Shown here: positions 1 to 4,784 of the stretch, in pieces
Layout of the letters: every line of letters begins with the position of its first letter
Position numbering within the stretch: the first letter of the stretch is position 1
From: an uncultured Myxococcales bacterium
Lineage (GTDB): Bacteria > Myxococcota_A > Bradymonadia > UBA7976 > UBA1532
Direction: 5' to 3'
Assembly (NCBI GenBank): GCA_937896275.1
Contig: CALBMW010000899.1
Location: forward strand, 1-6,598
DNA: 6,598 bases
Notes under the pieces: model-generated
Databases searched by the model: none
Seen by the model: only the letters and a program-made list of their open reading frames with translations
What the model was told of the DNA's origin: nothing
Made by a program: the position numbers and the translations under genes

Positions 1-212
1 CGGGCGCCGACCTGCGCGGCGCGGCGGCGCGACAGGCCGGCGCGCCGGCCGAAGCGAGCGCCGGTCCGGCGATCGGCGTGACCAAGCGCACGGAGCTGTG
101 GCACGCCGCCCTGTTCGCGCTGTTCTTGCTGCTGCTGGGCGAGGGGGCCCTGCTCTATCGACGCCGCGGCGACAGCGCCGCTCGGCTGCTGCCGGGCGCC
201 AACGGCTCCTAG
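1..212 (+). CDS. 3' end of a membrane-anchored protein (partial; possible BatA/VWA-type C-terminus)
   Basis: Reading in frame from base 3 gives 69 residues ending at a TAG (210-212); the 5' part lies outside the window. Nearly all codons end in G or C, which supports coding. The visible protein starts with an Ala/Gly/Pro-rich linker. It then has a short charged stretch (KRTELWHAAL) leading into a hydrophobic helix (roughly residues 32-52 of the fragment), followed by YRRRGD and a short tail. One transmembrane helix near the C-terminus, followed by arginines, suggests a type I-like anchor with the lost domain outside the cytoplasm and a short cytosolic tail. The pattern 'ELW...LLLL.E.....RR' resembles the C-terminal anchor of BatA-like and von Willebrand-type membrane proteins, but that family call is only a resemblance. 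It converges on folA with a 36-base gap, so it is not part of the thymidylate operon. Confidence 0.6.
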   Translation, partial: GADLRGAAARQAGAPAEASAGPAIGVTKRTELWHAALFALFLLLLGEGALLYRRRGDSAARLLPGANGS

Positions 213-231
213 CAGACCCCGCACCCAGCAC

Positions 232-246
232 CTCGGACACCCCGAG
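232..246. terminator. Small hairpin between convergent genes (weak candidate)
   Basis: CTCGG (232-236) and CCGAG (242-246) form a perfect 5-bp stem with a 5-base loop, in the 36-base gap between the stop of the upstream membrane-protein gene and the stop of folA. A symmetrical hairpin here could serve both converging transcripts. There is no T-tract on either side and the stem is short, so it may be chance in GC-rich DNA. Confidence 0.22.
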
Positions 247-248
247 CC

Positions 249-773
249 TCAGACGGCGGCGGGGAAGGGCAGCGGCGGCCTCGGCAGGGACGGATCCCGG
301 CGCAGGTCGAAGAACGCGTACGCCAAGGCGTGGCGATCATCGGCGGGGTGGTCCTCGCGGGCGGCGACCCCCCAGGCGGCCGCGTCGAAGGGCGGAAAGA
401 CCACGTCGCCGGCGACCTCGGCGCGCACCACCGACAGGCACAGACGATCGGCGCGGGGCAGGGCGGCGGCGTAGACCGCGCGGCCCCCCCCGATGAACAC
501 CTCGTCCGCGCCGGCGACGGCCGAGAGCGCCGCGTCCAGATCCGGGAAGACCTCGGCGCCGGGACACGCCGGCGCCCCGCGGCTGAGGACCAGGGTCCGG
601 CGGCCAGGCAGGGCCCGCCCGATCGAGTCCCAGGTCCGTCGCCCCATCACGAGCGGGCAGCCCATCGTCAGGCGCTTGAAGCGTCGCAGATCGTCCGGCA
701 GGCGCCAGGGCAGCTCGCCGTCGCGCCCGATGACGCCATTGCGCGAGAGCGCCGCGATCAGGCTGAGCCTCAT
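249..773 (-). CDS. folA: Dihydrofolate reductase
   Basis: This 174-residue protein reduces dihydrofolate to tetrahydrofolate with NADPH in the cytoplasm and so recycles the product of ThyA encoded just upstream. It aligns along its length with E. coli DHFR. The N-terminal strand is MRLSLIAALSRNGVIG, followed by the LPW loop (21-23), the catalytic acid Asp28 in LPDDL (E. coli Asp27), the MGRRTWDSIGR cofactor segment, LPGRRTLVLSR, and the FIGGG NADPH motif. A Pro-rich tail of about 15 residues extends past the usual C-terminus. The ATG at 773 is chosen because the conserved strand begins there and GAGG (785-782) lies 8 bases upstream. The in-frame ATG at 830 would add 19 residues unlike the family and overlap thyA. 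The thyA stop lies 10 bases upstream, so the two are co-transcribed. A run of eight G's on the coding strand (491-484) encodes the GGG motif. Confidence 0.96.
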   Translation of the reverse strand: MRLSLIAALSRNGVIGRDGELPWRLPDDLRRFKRLTMGCPLVMGRRTWDSIGRALPGRRTLVLSRGAPACPGAEVFPDLDAALSAVAGADEVFIGGGRAVYAAALPRADRLCLSVVRAEVAGDVVFPPFDAAAWGVAAREDHPADDRHALAYAFFDLRRDPSLPRPPLPFPAAV

Positions 774-783
774 CGGGAGAGCC

Positions 784-1578
784 TCATACCGCCACGGGGG
801 CCCGCAGCGCCGGGTCGTGCGCGTAGCCATGCAGGGCGATGTGGGGCAGGTCGAAGTCGAGGACGCGCTCGATCGACGGATCCAGCCACAGCGTGGGGGG
901 CGCGTGCGGGGTCCGCGCGAGCTGTGTGCGCACCTGATCGAGGTGGTTGAGGTACAGGTGCGCGTCGCCCAGCGTGTGGACGAACTCGCCCACCTCGAGG
1001 CCGGTCGCCCGCGCCACCAGGTGCGTCAGCAGGGCGTAGCTGGCGATGTTGAAGGGCACGCCGAGGAAGAGGTCACCGCTGCGCTGGTACAGCTGGCAGC
1101 TCAGGCGGCCCTCCGCCACGTAGAACTGGAACAGGAGATGGCAGGGCGGCAGGCGCATCCGCTCCAGATCGCCCACGTTCCACGCGCTGACCACCAGGCG
1201 GCGCGAGTCGGGCGTCTCGCGGATCGCGCGCACCACCTCGGTGAGCTGATCGACGCGCCCCCCCGACGGCGTGGGCCACGAGCGCCATTGGGCGCCATAG
1301 ATCGGCCCCAGCTCGCCGTCCGCGTCGGCCCAGGCGTCCCAGATGTGGACGCCGCGTTCCTGAAGCCAACCGACGTTGGTGTCCCCGCGCAGGAACCACA
1401 GCAGCTCGGCGACCATGCTCTTGAACTGCAACTTCTTGGTGGTGACCGCGGGGAAGCCGGCGCGCAGGTCGTAGCGCACCTGCCGCCCGAAGACGCTGAG
1501 CGTGCCCGTGCCGGTGCGGTCCTCCTTCTGGACCCCCGTCTCGAGCACGTCGCGCAGCAGATCGAGGTAGGCCTTCAC
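784..1578 (-). CDS. thyA: Thymidylate synthase (ThyA type)
   Basis: ThyA methylates dUMP to dTMP using 5,10-methylene-tetrahydrofolate and releases dihydrofolate, the substrate of the folA product. The protein has 264 residues, the same length as E. coli ThyA, and the key residues fall at the same numbers: Arg21 in the phosphate loop (DRTGTGTLSVFG), catalytic Cys146 in LPPCHLLFQFYV, the QRSGDLFLGVPFN motif with Arg166, Asp169 and Asn177, and His207/Tyr209. It ends in APVAV as in E. coli (APVAI). The start is GTG at 1578, since MKAYLDLL matches the family N-terminus and no in-frame start lies upstream. Its own ribosome site is modest: GAGGGG (1594-1589) with a 10-base spacer, lying inside the end of a small upstream ORF, so it may depend on translational coupling. 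This is the classical folate-dependent enzyme, not the flavin-dependent ThyX. Confidence 0.98.
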   Translation of the reverse strand: MKAYLDLLRDVLETGVQKEDRTGTGTLSVFGRQVRYDLRAGFPAVTTKKLQFKSMVAELLWFLRGDTNVGWLQERGVHIWDAWADADGELGPIYGAQWRSWPTPSGGRVDQLTEVVRAIRETPDSRRLVVSAWNVGDLERMRLPPCHLLFQFYVAEGRLSCQLYQRSGDLFLGVPFNIASYALLTHLVARATGLEVGEFVHTLGDAHLYLNHLDQVRTQLARTPHAPPTLWLDPSIERVLDFDLPHIALHGYAHDPALRAPVAV

Positions 1579-1582
1579 CGCG

Positions 1583-1645
1583 TCACCGCCCCTCGGAGGG
1601 CTTCTCGGGGTCTTTGATGCGCTCGGCGCGGGTGATCGTGCTCAC
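1583..1645 (-). CDS. 20-codon leader ORF upstream of thyA
   Basis: This very short ORF starts with GTG (1645-1643) and stops with TGA (1585-1583). It encodes a charged 20-residue peptide beginning MSTITRAERI and ending KPSEGR, with no signal peptide or membrane segment. Three things support real translation. A complete AGGAGG (1658-1653) lies 7 bases before the GTG, the best ribosome site on this strand. Of its 19 sense codons after the start, 18 end in G or C, while the first two positions are much less GC-rich. Its stop falls four bases before the thyA GTG, with the thyA ribosome site inside its last codons. It is out of frame with thyA. I do not recognise the peptide. It is most likely a leader whose translation opens or gates thyA initiation, but a functional microprotein or the remnant of a longer gene are possible. 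Confidence 0.6.
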   Translation of the reverse strand: MSTITRAERIKDPEKPSEGR

Positions 1646-1658
1646 GGAGGCACCTCCT
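1646..1658 (-). promoter_or_regulatory. Ribosome site of the leader ORF, in a small inverted repeat
   Basis: On the minus strand this reads AGGAGGTGCCTCC and is followed directly by the GTG. AGGAGG is a full anti-16S match with 7-base spacing. GGAG (1657-1654) and CTCC (1649-1646) can pair around a 4-base loop, so the site can fold on itself. The same GGAGG can also pair with CCTCC (1599-1595) near the end of the leader ORF. Whether these weak pairings matter in vivo is unknown. Confidence 0.55.
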
Positions 1659-1661
1659 GGC

Positions 1662-1691
1662 TTGCGGACGGTCAGAGAGGCTTTCTATCAT
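1662..1691 (+). promoter_or_regulatory. Candidate sigma70-type promoter of the 3-hydroxyacyl-CoA dehydrogenase gene
   Basis: TTGCGG (1662-1667) and TATCAT (1686-1691) are separated by 18 bases. The -10 box differs from TATAAT at two positions. Initiation near 1698 would leave about 27 bases before the GTG at 1726, enough to hold the AGGAGG (1712-1717). The box shares bases with the opposing -10 of the thyA promoter, so the two polymerases could not bind together. Confidence 0.42.
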
Positions 1692-1710
1692 CGCGGCCCC
1701 CGCAGGTCAT
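1682..1710 (-). promoter_or_regulatory. Candidate sigma70-type promoter of the thyA-folA operon
   Basis: Read on the minus strand, ATGACC (1710-1705) and TAGAAA (1687-1682) are separated by 17 bases, with four of six matches to each consensus box. Transcription would start near 1675, leaving about 30 untranslated bases before the leader ORF with its AGGAGG. The -10 box overlaps that of the divergent promoter. It is the only AT-richer patch in the gap, which supports a promoter, but the exact boxes are inferred. Confidence 0.4.
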
Positions 1711-1725
1711 CAGGAGGAGGGCAGC

Positions 1726-2583
1726 GTGGAGATTGAACGTATCGTCGTCATCGGCGCCGGCACCATGGGGCACGGCATCGCCGGGCAGGCCGCCCTGCAG
1801 GGCTTCGACGTCTGCCTGGTGGACGTGGACGAGGGCCGCGTGAAGGCCGGCCTCGAGGCCATCGCCGGCGTCCACCTCAAGGGCGTGGCCCGCGGCAAGG
1901 TGCTCGCCGCCGACGCGGACGCCGCGCGGTCTCGCTTGAGGGGCGCGACGGACCTGGCCGGCGCCGTGGCCGAGGCCGACCTGGTGGTCGAGGCGGCCCC
2001 CGAGAGCCTCGATCTGAAGAAGGCGCTGTTCCGAACGGCCGAGGCCCACGCGCCCGCGCGCTGCATCCTGGCCACCAACACCAGCAGCCTGCCCATCACC
2101 GAGATCGCCGCCGCCACCGCCTGCCCGGATCGAGTGATCGGGATGCACTTCTTCAACCCCGTCGCGGTGATGCAGCTCTTGGAGCTGGTGCGGGGCGAGT
2201 CGACGAGCGAGGCGACGGTCGCCGCCGCGCGGGCCGTGGGCGAGCGCCTCGGAAAGACCTGCATCGTCGTCAACGACCACCCCGGCTTTGCCACCAGCCG
2301 CCTCGGCATCACGCTGGGCAACGAGGCGATGCGCATGTTCGAGGAGGGCGTCGCCTCCGCCGAGGACATCGACCGCGCCATGGTGCTCGGATACCGCCAC
2401 CCCATCGGACCGCTGGCGCTCACCGATCTGGTCGGCCTGGACGTGCGGCTGGCCATCACCGAGCACCTCTACCGCGAGATCGGCAGCGACACCTTCCGCC
2501 CGCCGCGGGTGCTGCGCCGCCTCGTGCGCGCCGGTCACCTGGGGCGAAAGACGGGGCGTGGCTTCTACACCTACGAGGGCTGA
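1726..2583 (+). CDS. hbd: 3-hydroxyacyl-CoA / 3-hydroxybutyryl-CoA dehydrogenase
   Basis: This 285-residue cytosolic enzyme is expected to interconvert 3-hydroxyacyl-CoA and 3-oxoacyl-CoA with NAD(H), in fatty-acid oxidation or butyrate/PHB-type metabolism. The N-terminal Rossmann domain (about 1-185) carries VVIGAGTMGHGIA (glycines 10, 12, 15), Asp33 for NAD(H), and ATNTSSLPI with Ser120/121. The active-site motif GMHFFNPVAVMQLLELV has His141 and Glu153, the catalytic pair. The C-terminal helical domain begins at PGFATSRLG and ends with GRKTGRGFYTYEG. Length and motif order match single-domain Hbd proteins. Ser191 stands where human HADH has Asn208. The GTG at 1726 is supported by AGGAGGAGG (1712-1720). 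It is a single-gene unit, transcribed away from thyA and closed by a hairpin. Substrate chain length cannot be read from the sequence, so the symbol is a family label. Confidence 0.92.
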   Translation: MEIERIVVIGAGTMGHGIAGQAALQGFDVCLVDVDEGRVKAGLEAIAGVHLKGVARGKVLAADADAARSRLRGATDLAGAVAEADLVVEAAPESLDLKKALFRTAEAHAPARCILATNTSSLPITEIAAATACPDRVIGMHFFNPVAVMQLLELVRGESTSEATVAAARAVGERLGKTCIVVNDHPGFATSRLGITLGNEAMRMFEEGVASAEDIDRAMVLGYRHPIGPLALTDLVGLDVRLAITEHLYREIGSDTFRPPRVLRRLVRAGHLGRKTGRGFYTYEG

Positions 2584-2591
2584 ACTTGCCC

Positions 2592-2616
2592 CGCGCGCGC
2601 CATGGTCCCGCGCGCG
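2592..2616 (+). terminator. GC-rich hairpin after hbd, candidate terminator
   Basis: CGCGCGCG (2592-2599) and CGCGCGCG (2609-2616) form an 8-bp all-GC stem with a 9-base loop (CCATGGTCC). It starts 8 bases after the hbd stop and lies upstream of the next promoter. There is no U-tract (TTGACC follows), so it fits a U-less or Rho-assisted terminator, or a 3'-end stabiliser, better than a classical intrinsic one. Confidence 0.42.
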
Positions 2617-2645
2617 TTGACCGGTCCCGCGGCCACCCCTACCCT
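2617..2645 (+). promoter_or_regulatory. Candidate promoter giving a leaderless ATPase mRNA
   Basis: TTGACC (2617-2622, five of six consensus matches) and TACCCT (2640-2645, matching TAnnnT) are spaced by exactly 17 bases. Initiation about 7 bases downstream would fall at about 2652, practically on the ATG at 2654. No Shine-Dalgarno sequence precedes that ATG, so the mRNA would be leaderless. It begins immediately after the hairpin closing hbd. Confidence 0.5.
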
Positions 2646-2653
2646 TGCGGCCC

Positions 2654-3583
2654 ATGTCGGAGCCGCCGCACCCCTACGATCGCCGCTTCGTGTTCGTCAC
2701 CGGCAAGGGTGGCGTCGGCAAGTCGACCGTCACCGCGATGCTGGCGCTGCGCTCGGCGCGGCGAGGCGCGCGCACGCTCGTCTGCGAGCTCAACACCCAG
2801 GAGCGCGTCTCGTGCCTGTTGGGCCATCAGCCGGTGGGCGGCACGGTCACCTGCATCGACCGCAACCTGTGGGCGGTCAACATCAGCCCTGCTCTGGCCA
2901 TGGAGGAGTACGCGCTGATGAAGCTGCGCTTCCGGGCCATCTACAAGCTGGTCTTCGAGAACCCGGTGATGGAGAGCCTGGTTCGCTTCGTCCCCGGCAT
3001 CAACGATCTGCTGATGATGGGCAAGGCCTTCAACCATGAGCGCGAGGTCGACGAAGAGGGGCAGCCGGCCTGGGACCGCGTCATCATCGACGCGCCGGCC
3101 ACCGGCCACGGCGTCACCTTCTTCAAGCTGCCGCGCACAATCCGCGATGCCGTCCCGGCGGGGAACATGCACCGCGAAGCCGCCGCGATGTGGGCCCTGC
3201 TCACCGATCCGGTCCGCACCGCGGTCCACGTGGTCTGCCTGCCCGAGGAGCTGCCGGTGCGCGAGACGACCGAGCTGCACGCGCGCTTGAAGGGCGAGCT
3301 GGGCCTGCCGCTGGGCCACGTGTTCCTCAACATGGTGCCGCCGCCGCTCTTCGACGCCGAGGCGCGGGCCGACTTCGACCGGCTGCTGGAGCGCCCCGCG
3401 GACCCGCGCCTGGGGCTGCTGTGGGACGTGAGCCGCATCCGGCTGGCCCGCGAGGCGCTCGCGGCGGGCTACGCGCGGGAGCTCGAGGCCCTCGACATGC
3501 CCATCGTCAGGCTGCCGATCCAGTACACGGCCACCTTCGAGCGGCCCCAGATCGAAGCGTTGCTGGAGACGTTGCCGGCATGA
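2654..3583 (+). CDS. ArsA/GET3-family ATPase, first of a pair
   Basis: This 309-residue soluble P-loop ATPase belongs to the SIMIBI/ArsA-GET3 class. Visible motifs are the deviant Walker A VTGKGGVGKST, with signature Lys18 and Lys23, and Walker B WDRVIIDAPATGHG, with Asp146. A helical middle region (about 80-130, including GINDLLMMGKAFNHER) and the LPEELPVRET and VFLNMVPPP strands resemble the first member of paired actinobacterial and deltaproteobacterial ATPases, such as the mycobacterial BagA/BagB locus. The switch-I segment usually written DPA is ELNTQERV here, so Asn47 replaces the catalytic Asp. There is no CxxC zinc pair as in eukaryotic Get3, and no arsenic-type cysteine triad. The ATG at 2654 is preferred to the TTG at 2645, which lies inside the likely -10 box. 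Its last bases overlap the next gene (ATGA), which implies coupled, balanced synthesis. Client and cellular role are unknown. Confidence 0.88.
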   Translation: MSEPPHPYDRRFVFVTGKGGVGKSTVTAMLALRSARRGARTLVCELNTQERVSCLLGHQPVGGTVTCIDRNLWAVNISPALAMEEYALMKLRFRAIYKLVFENPVMESLVRFVPGINDLLMMGKAFNHEREVDEEGQPAWDRVIIDAPATGHGVTFFKLPRTIRDAVPAGNMHREAAAMWALLTDPVRTAVHVVCLPEELPVRETTELHARLKGELGLPLGHVFLNMVPPPLFDAEARADFDRLLERPADPRLGLLWDVSRIRLAREALAAGYARELEALDMPIVRLPIQYTATFERPQIEALLETLPA

Positions 3584-4710
3584 CCGGCATCGAAGACCTG
3601 CTGCGCGACCGACGCCTGCTGATCACCGCGGGGTCGGGCGGCGTGGGCAAGACGACCACCGCGGCCGCGATGGCCATGCGGGCCGCTCAGGGGGGCCGGC
3701 GCGTGGCCGTCCTCACCATCGATCCCGCGCAGCGGCTGGCCGACGCCCTGGGCCTCGACGCTCTGGGCGGGACCCTCAAGCAGGTCGATCCGGGCCACTT
3801 CGAAGCGGCGGACCTTCGCTGCGAGGGCCAGCTCTTCGCCATGATGCTCGACGTGAAGACCACGGGCGACCAGATGGTGCGCCGCTTCGCGCCCGATCCC
3901 GCCACCGCCCAGCGCATCCTCGACAACAACTACTACCGCTACTTCAGCGCGTCGCTGGCGGGCGCGCAGGAGTACATGGCGGTCGAGCAGGTGCGCACGC
4001 TCGTCGAGGACGACGCCTTCGATCTGGTGGTGCTCGACACCCCCCCCGCGGCCCACGCCCTCGACTTTCTCGACGCCCCCGAGCGCATGTTGTCGGCCCT
4101 CGACAGCAAGGCCATGCAGGTGCTGCGCGGCGGCGGTGACGAGAGCCTGGCCGCCCGCCTGCTGGGGCGCGGCCGGGGCCTCGTCATCAAGTCGATCAAC
4201 AAGCTCACCGGCGGCCCGTTCATCGAGGAACTGACTGATTTTTTTATCCTTTTCGGCAGCATCCTCGATGCGATGAAGGCCTCGAGCCGCGCGGTCCAGG
4301 CGCTGCTGCGCGACGACGGGACGCGCTTCTTCCTGGTCACGGCGCCCTACCGGGCGAACGTGGACGAGGCCCTGCACTTCCGCCGGCAGCTCGACAGCCG
4401 CGGCTTCCCCTTCGGGGGGTTCCTCGTGAACCGGGTGCACCGCCCGGTGCCGACCGTCACCGACGATCCCACGACGCTGGCCCACGCCCTGGACGAGCTG
4501 AGCGATCTGCCCCTCGATCGGCGTGAGCGCGTGGTGTCGGGCATGCTCGCCGGCCTCACAGCCCACGCGCGCATGGCCGAAAGAGATCGGGAGGCCATCG
4601 CCCGGCTCGACCGTTTGGCCGACGCGCCCCTGGTGGTGGTGCCCCTGTTGCCCGAGGACGTGCGCGATCTGCGCGGACTCGACCGGGTGGCGCGCAGCCT
4701 AACGGCGTGA
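3580..4710 (+). CDS. ArsA/GET3-family ATPase, second of a pair
   Basis: This 376-residue soluble ATPase is the partner of the preceding gene. It has Walker A ITAGSGGVGKTTT with Lys24, switch I TIDPAQRLADALG with Asp48, and Walker B FDLVVLDTPPAAHALDFLDAP with Asp153. LAGAQEYMAVEQ (126-137) is typical of the second member of such pairs. The intradimer signature lysine of the KGGVGKT motif is replaced by Ser19. It therefore probably needs the lysine of the partner, whose own switch-I Asp is missing. A hydrophobic FFILFG (221-226) is encoded by an unusual T-rich stretch. There is only one cysteine, so no zinc or metalloid site. The start is the ATG at 3580, in the ATGA overlap with the stop of the first ATPase gene. 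A longer in-frame reading upstream only shadows that gene. Function is unproven; assembly or targeting of membrane proteins is a hypothesis from GET3 kinship. Confidence 0.9.
   Translation: MTGIEDLLRDRRLLITAGSGGVGKTTTAAAMAMRAAQGGRRVAVLTIDPAQRLADALGLDALGGTLKQVDPGHFEAADLRCEGQLFAMMLDVKTTGDQMVRRFAPDPATAQRILDNNYYRYFSASLAGAQEYMAVEQVRTLVEDDAFDLVVLDTPPAAHALDFLDAPERMLSALDSKAMQVLRGGGDESLAARLLGRGRGLVIKSINKLTGGPFIEELTDFFILFGSILDAMKASSRAVQALLRDDGTRFFLVTAPYRANVDEALHFRRQLDSRGFPFGGFLVNRVHRPVPTVTDDPTTLAHALDELSDLPLDRRERVVSGMLAGLTAHARMAERDREAIARLDRLADAPLVVVPLLPEDVRDLRGLDRVARSLTA
4239..4245 (+). other. T7 homopolymer, in-frame slippery-type heptamer
   Basis: Seven T's in a gene where almost all third positions are G or C. 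In the reading frame it is T TTT TTT, a sequence on which both tRNAs could re-pair after a -1 shift. It codes Phe221-Phe222 with TTT codons although TTC is preferred elsewhere here. A second T-run (4250-4253) follows. No strong downstream stem is evident by eye. Confidence 0.3.
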
Positions 4711-4750
4711 GGGTTTTCGACAACGGGTGGACTTCGTGGGCCCGGCCGCG

Positions 4751-4780
4751 GAACCTCGACCCCAAAGGCGCTGTCGGTTC
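4751..4780 (+). repeat. Imperfect inverted repeat just before the lipoprotein start
   Basis: GAAC (4751-4754) pairs with GTTC (4777-4780), and after a two-base bulge CGAC (4757-4760) pairs with GTCG (4773-4776), around a 12-base loop. It lies in the 74-base gap after the second ATPase gene and ends four bases before the ATG at 4785, which has no clear Shine-Dalgarno sequence. It could slow or gate initiation. The stem is weak and may be chance. I see no convincing promoter in this gap. Confidence 0.28.
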
Positions 4781-4784
4781 GACC

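Noticed and set aside
35..50. Perfect 16-base palindrome GGCCGGCGCGCCGGCC
   Set aside because: It lies inside coding sequence of an Ala/Gly/Pro linker. In DNA this GC-rich, one such palindrome in a window of this size is not surprising, and nothing nearby suggests a binding site.
484..491. C8 run in folA (and another at 4040-4047 in the second ATPase) as phase-variation switches
   Set aside because: Both encode conserved nucleotide-site motifs (GGG and DTPP) in which Gly/Pro codons with GC-ended wobble bases produce such runs, and both reading frames are intact.
493..1617. Long plus-strand open frame (374 codons) opposite thyA and folA
   Set aside because: It is antisense to two unmistakable genes. 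The open frame follows from the GC-ended codons of thyA/folA, and its protein is low-complexity Arg/Ala/Gly-rich with no recognisable domain.
3575..3590. Direct repeat CCGGCAT (3575-3581, 3584-3590) at the ATPase gene overlap
   Set aside because: Only seven GC-rich bases, fully accounted for by coding sequence on both sides. It is too short to argue for duplication.
2654..4710. Arsenite efflux (ars) operon
   Set aside because: There is no arsB, arsC, arsR or arsD nearby. The two ATPases lack the cysteine triad of ArsA and are separate single-domain proteins.
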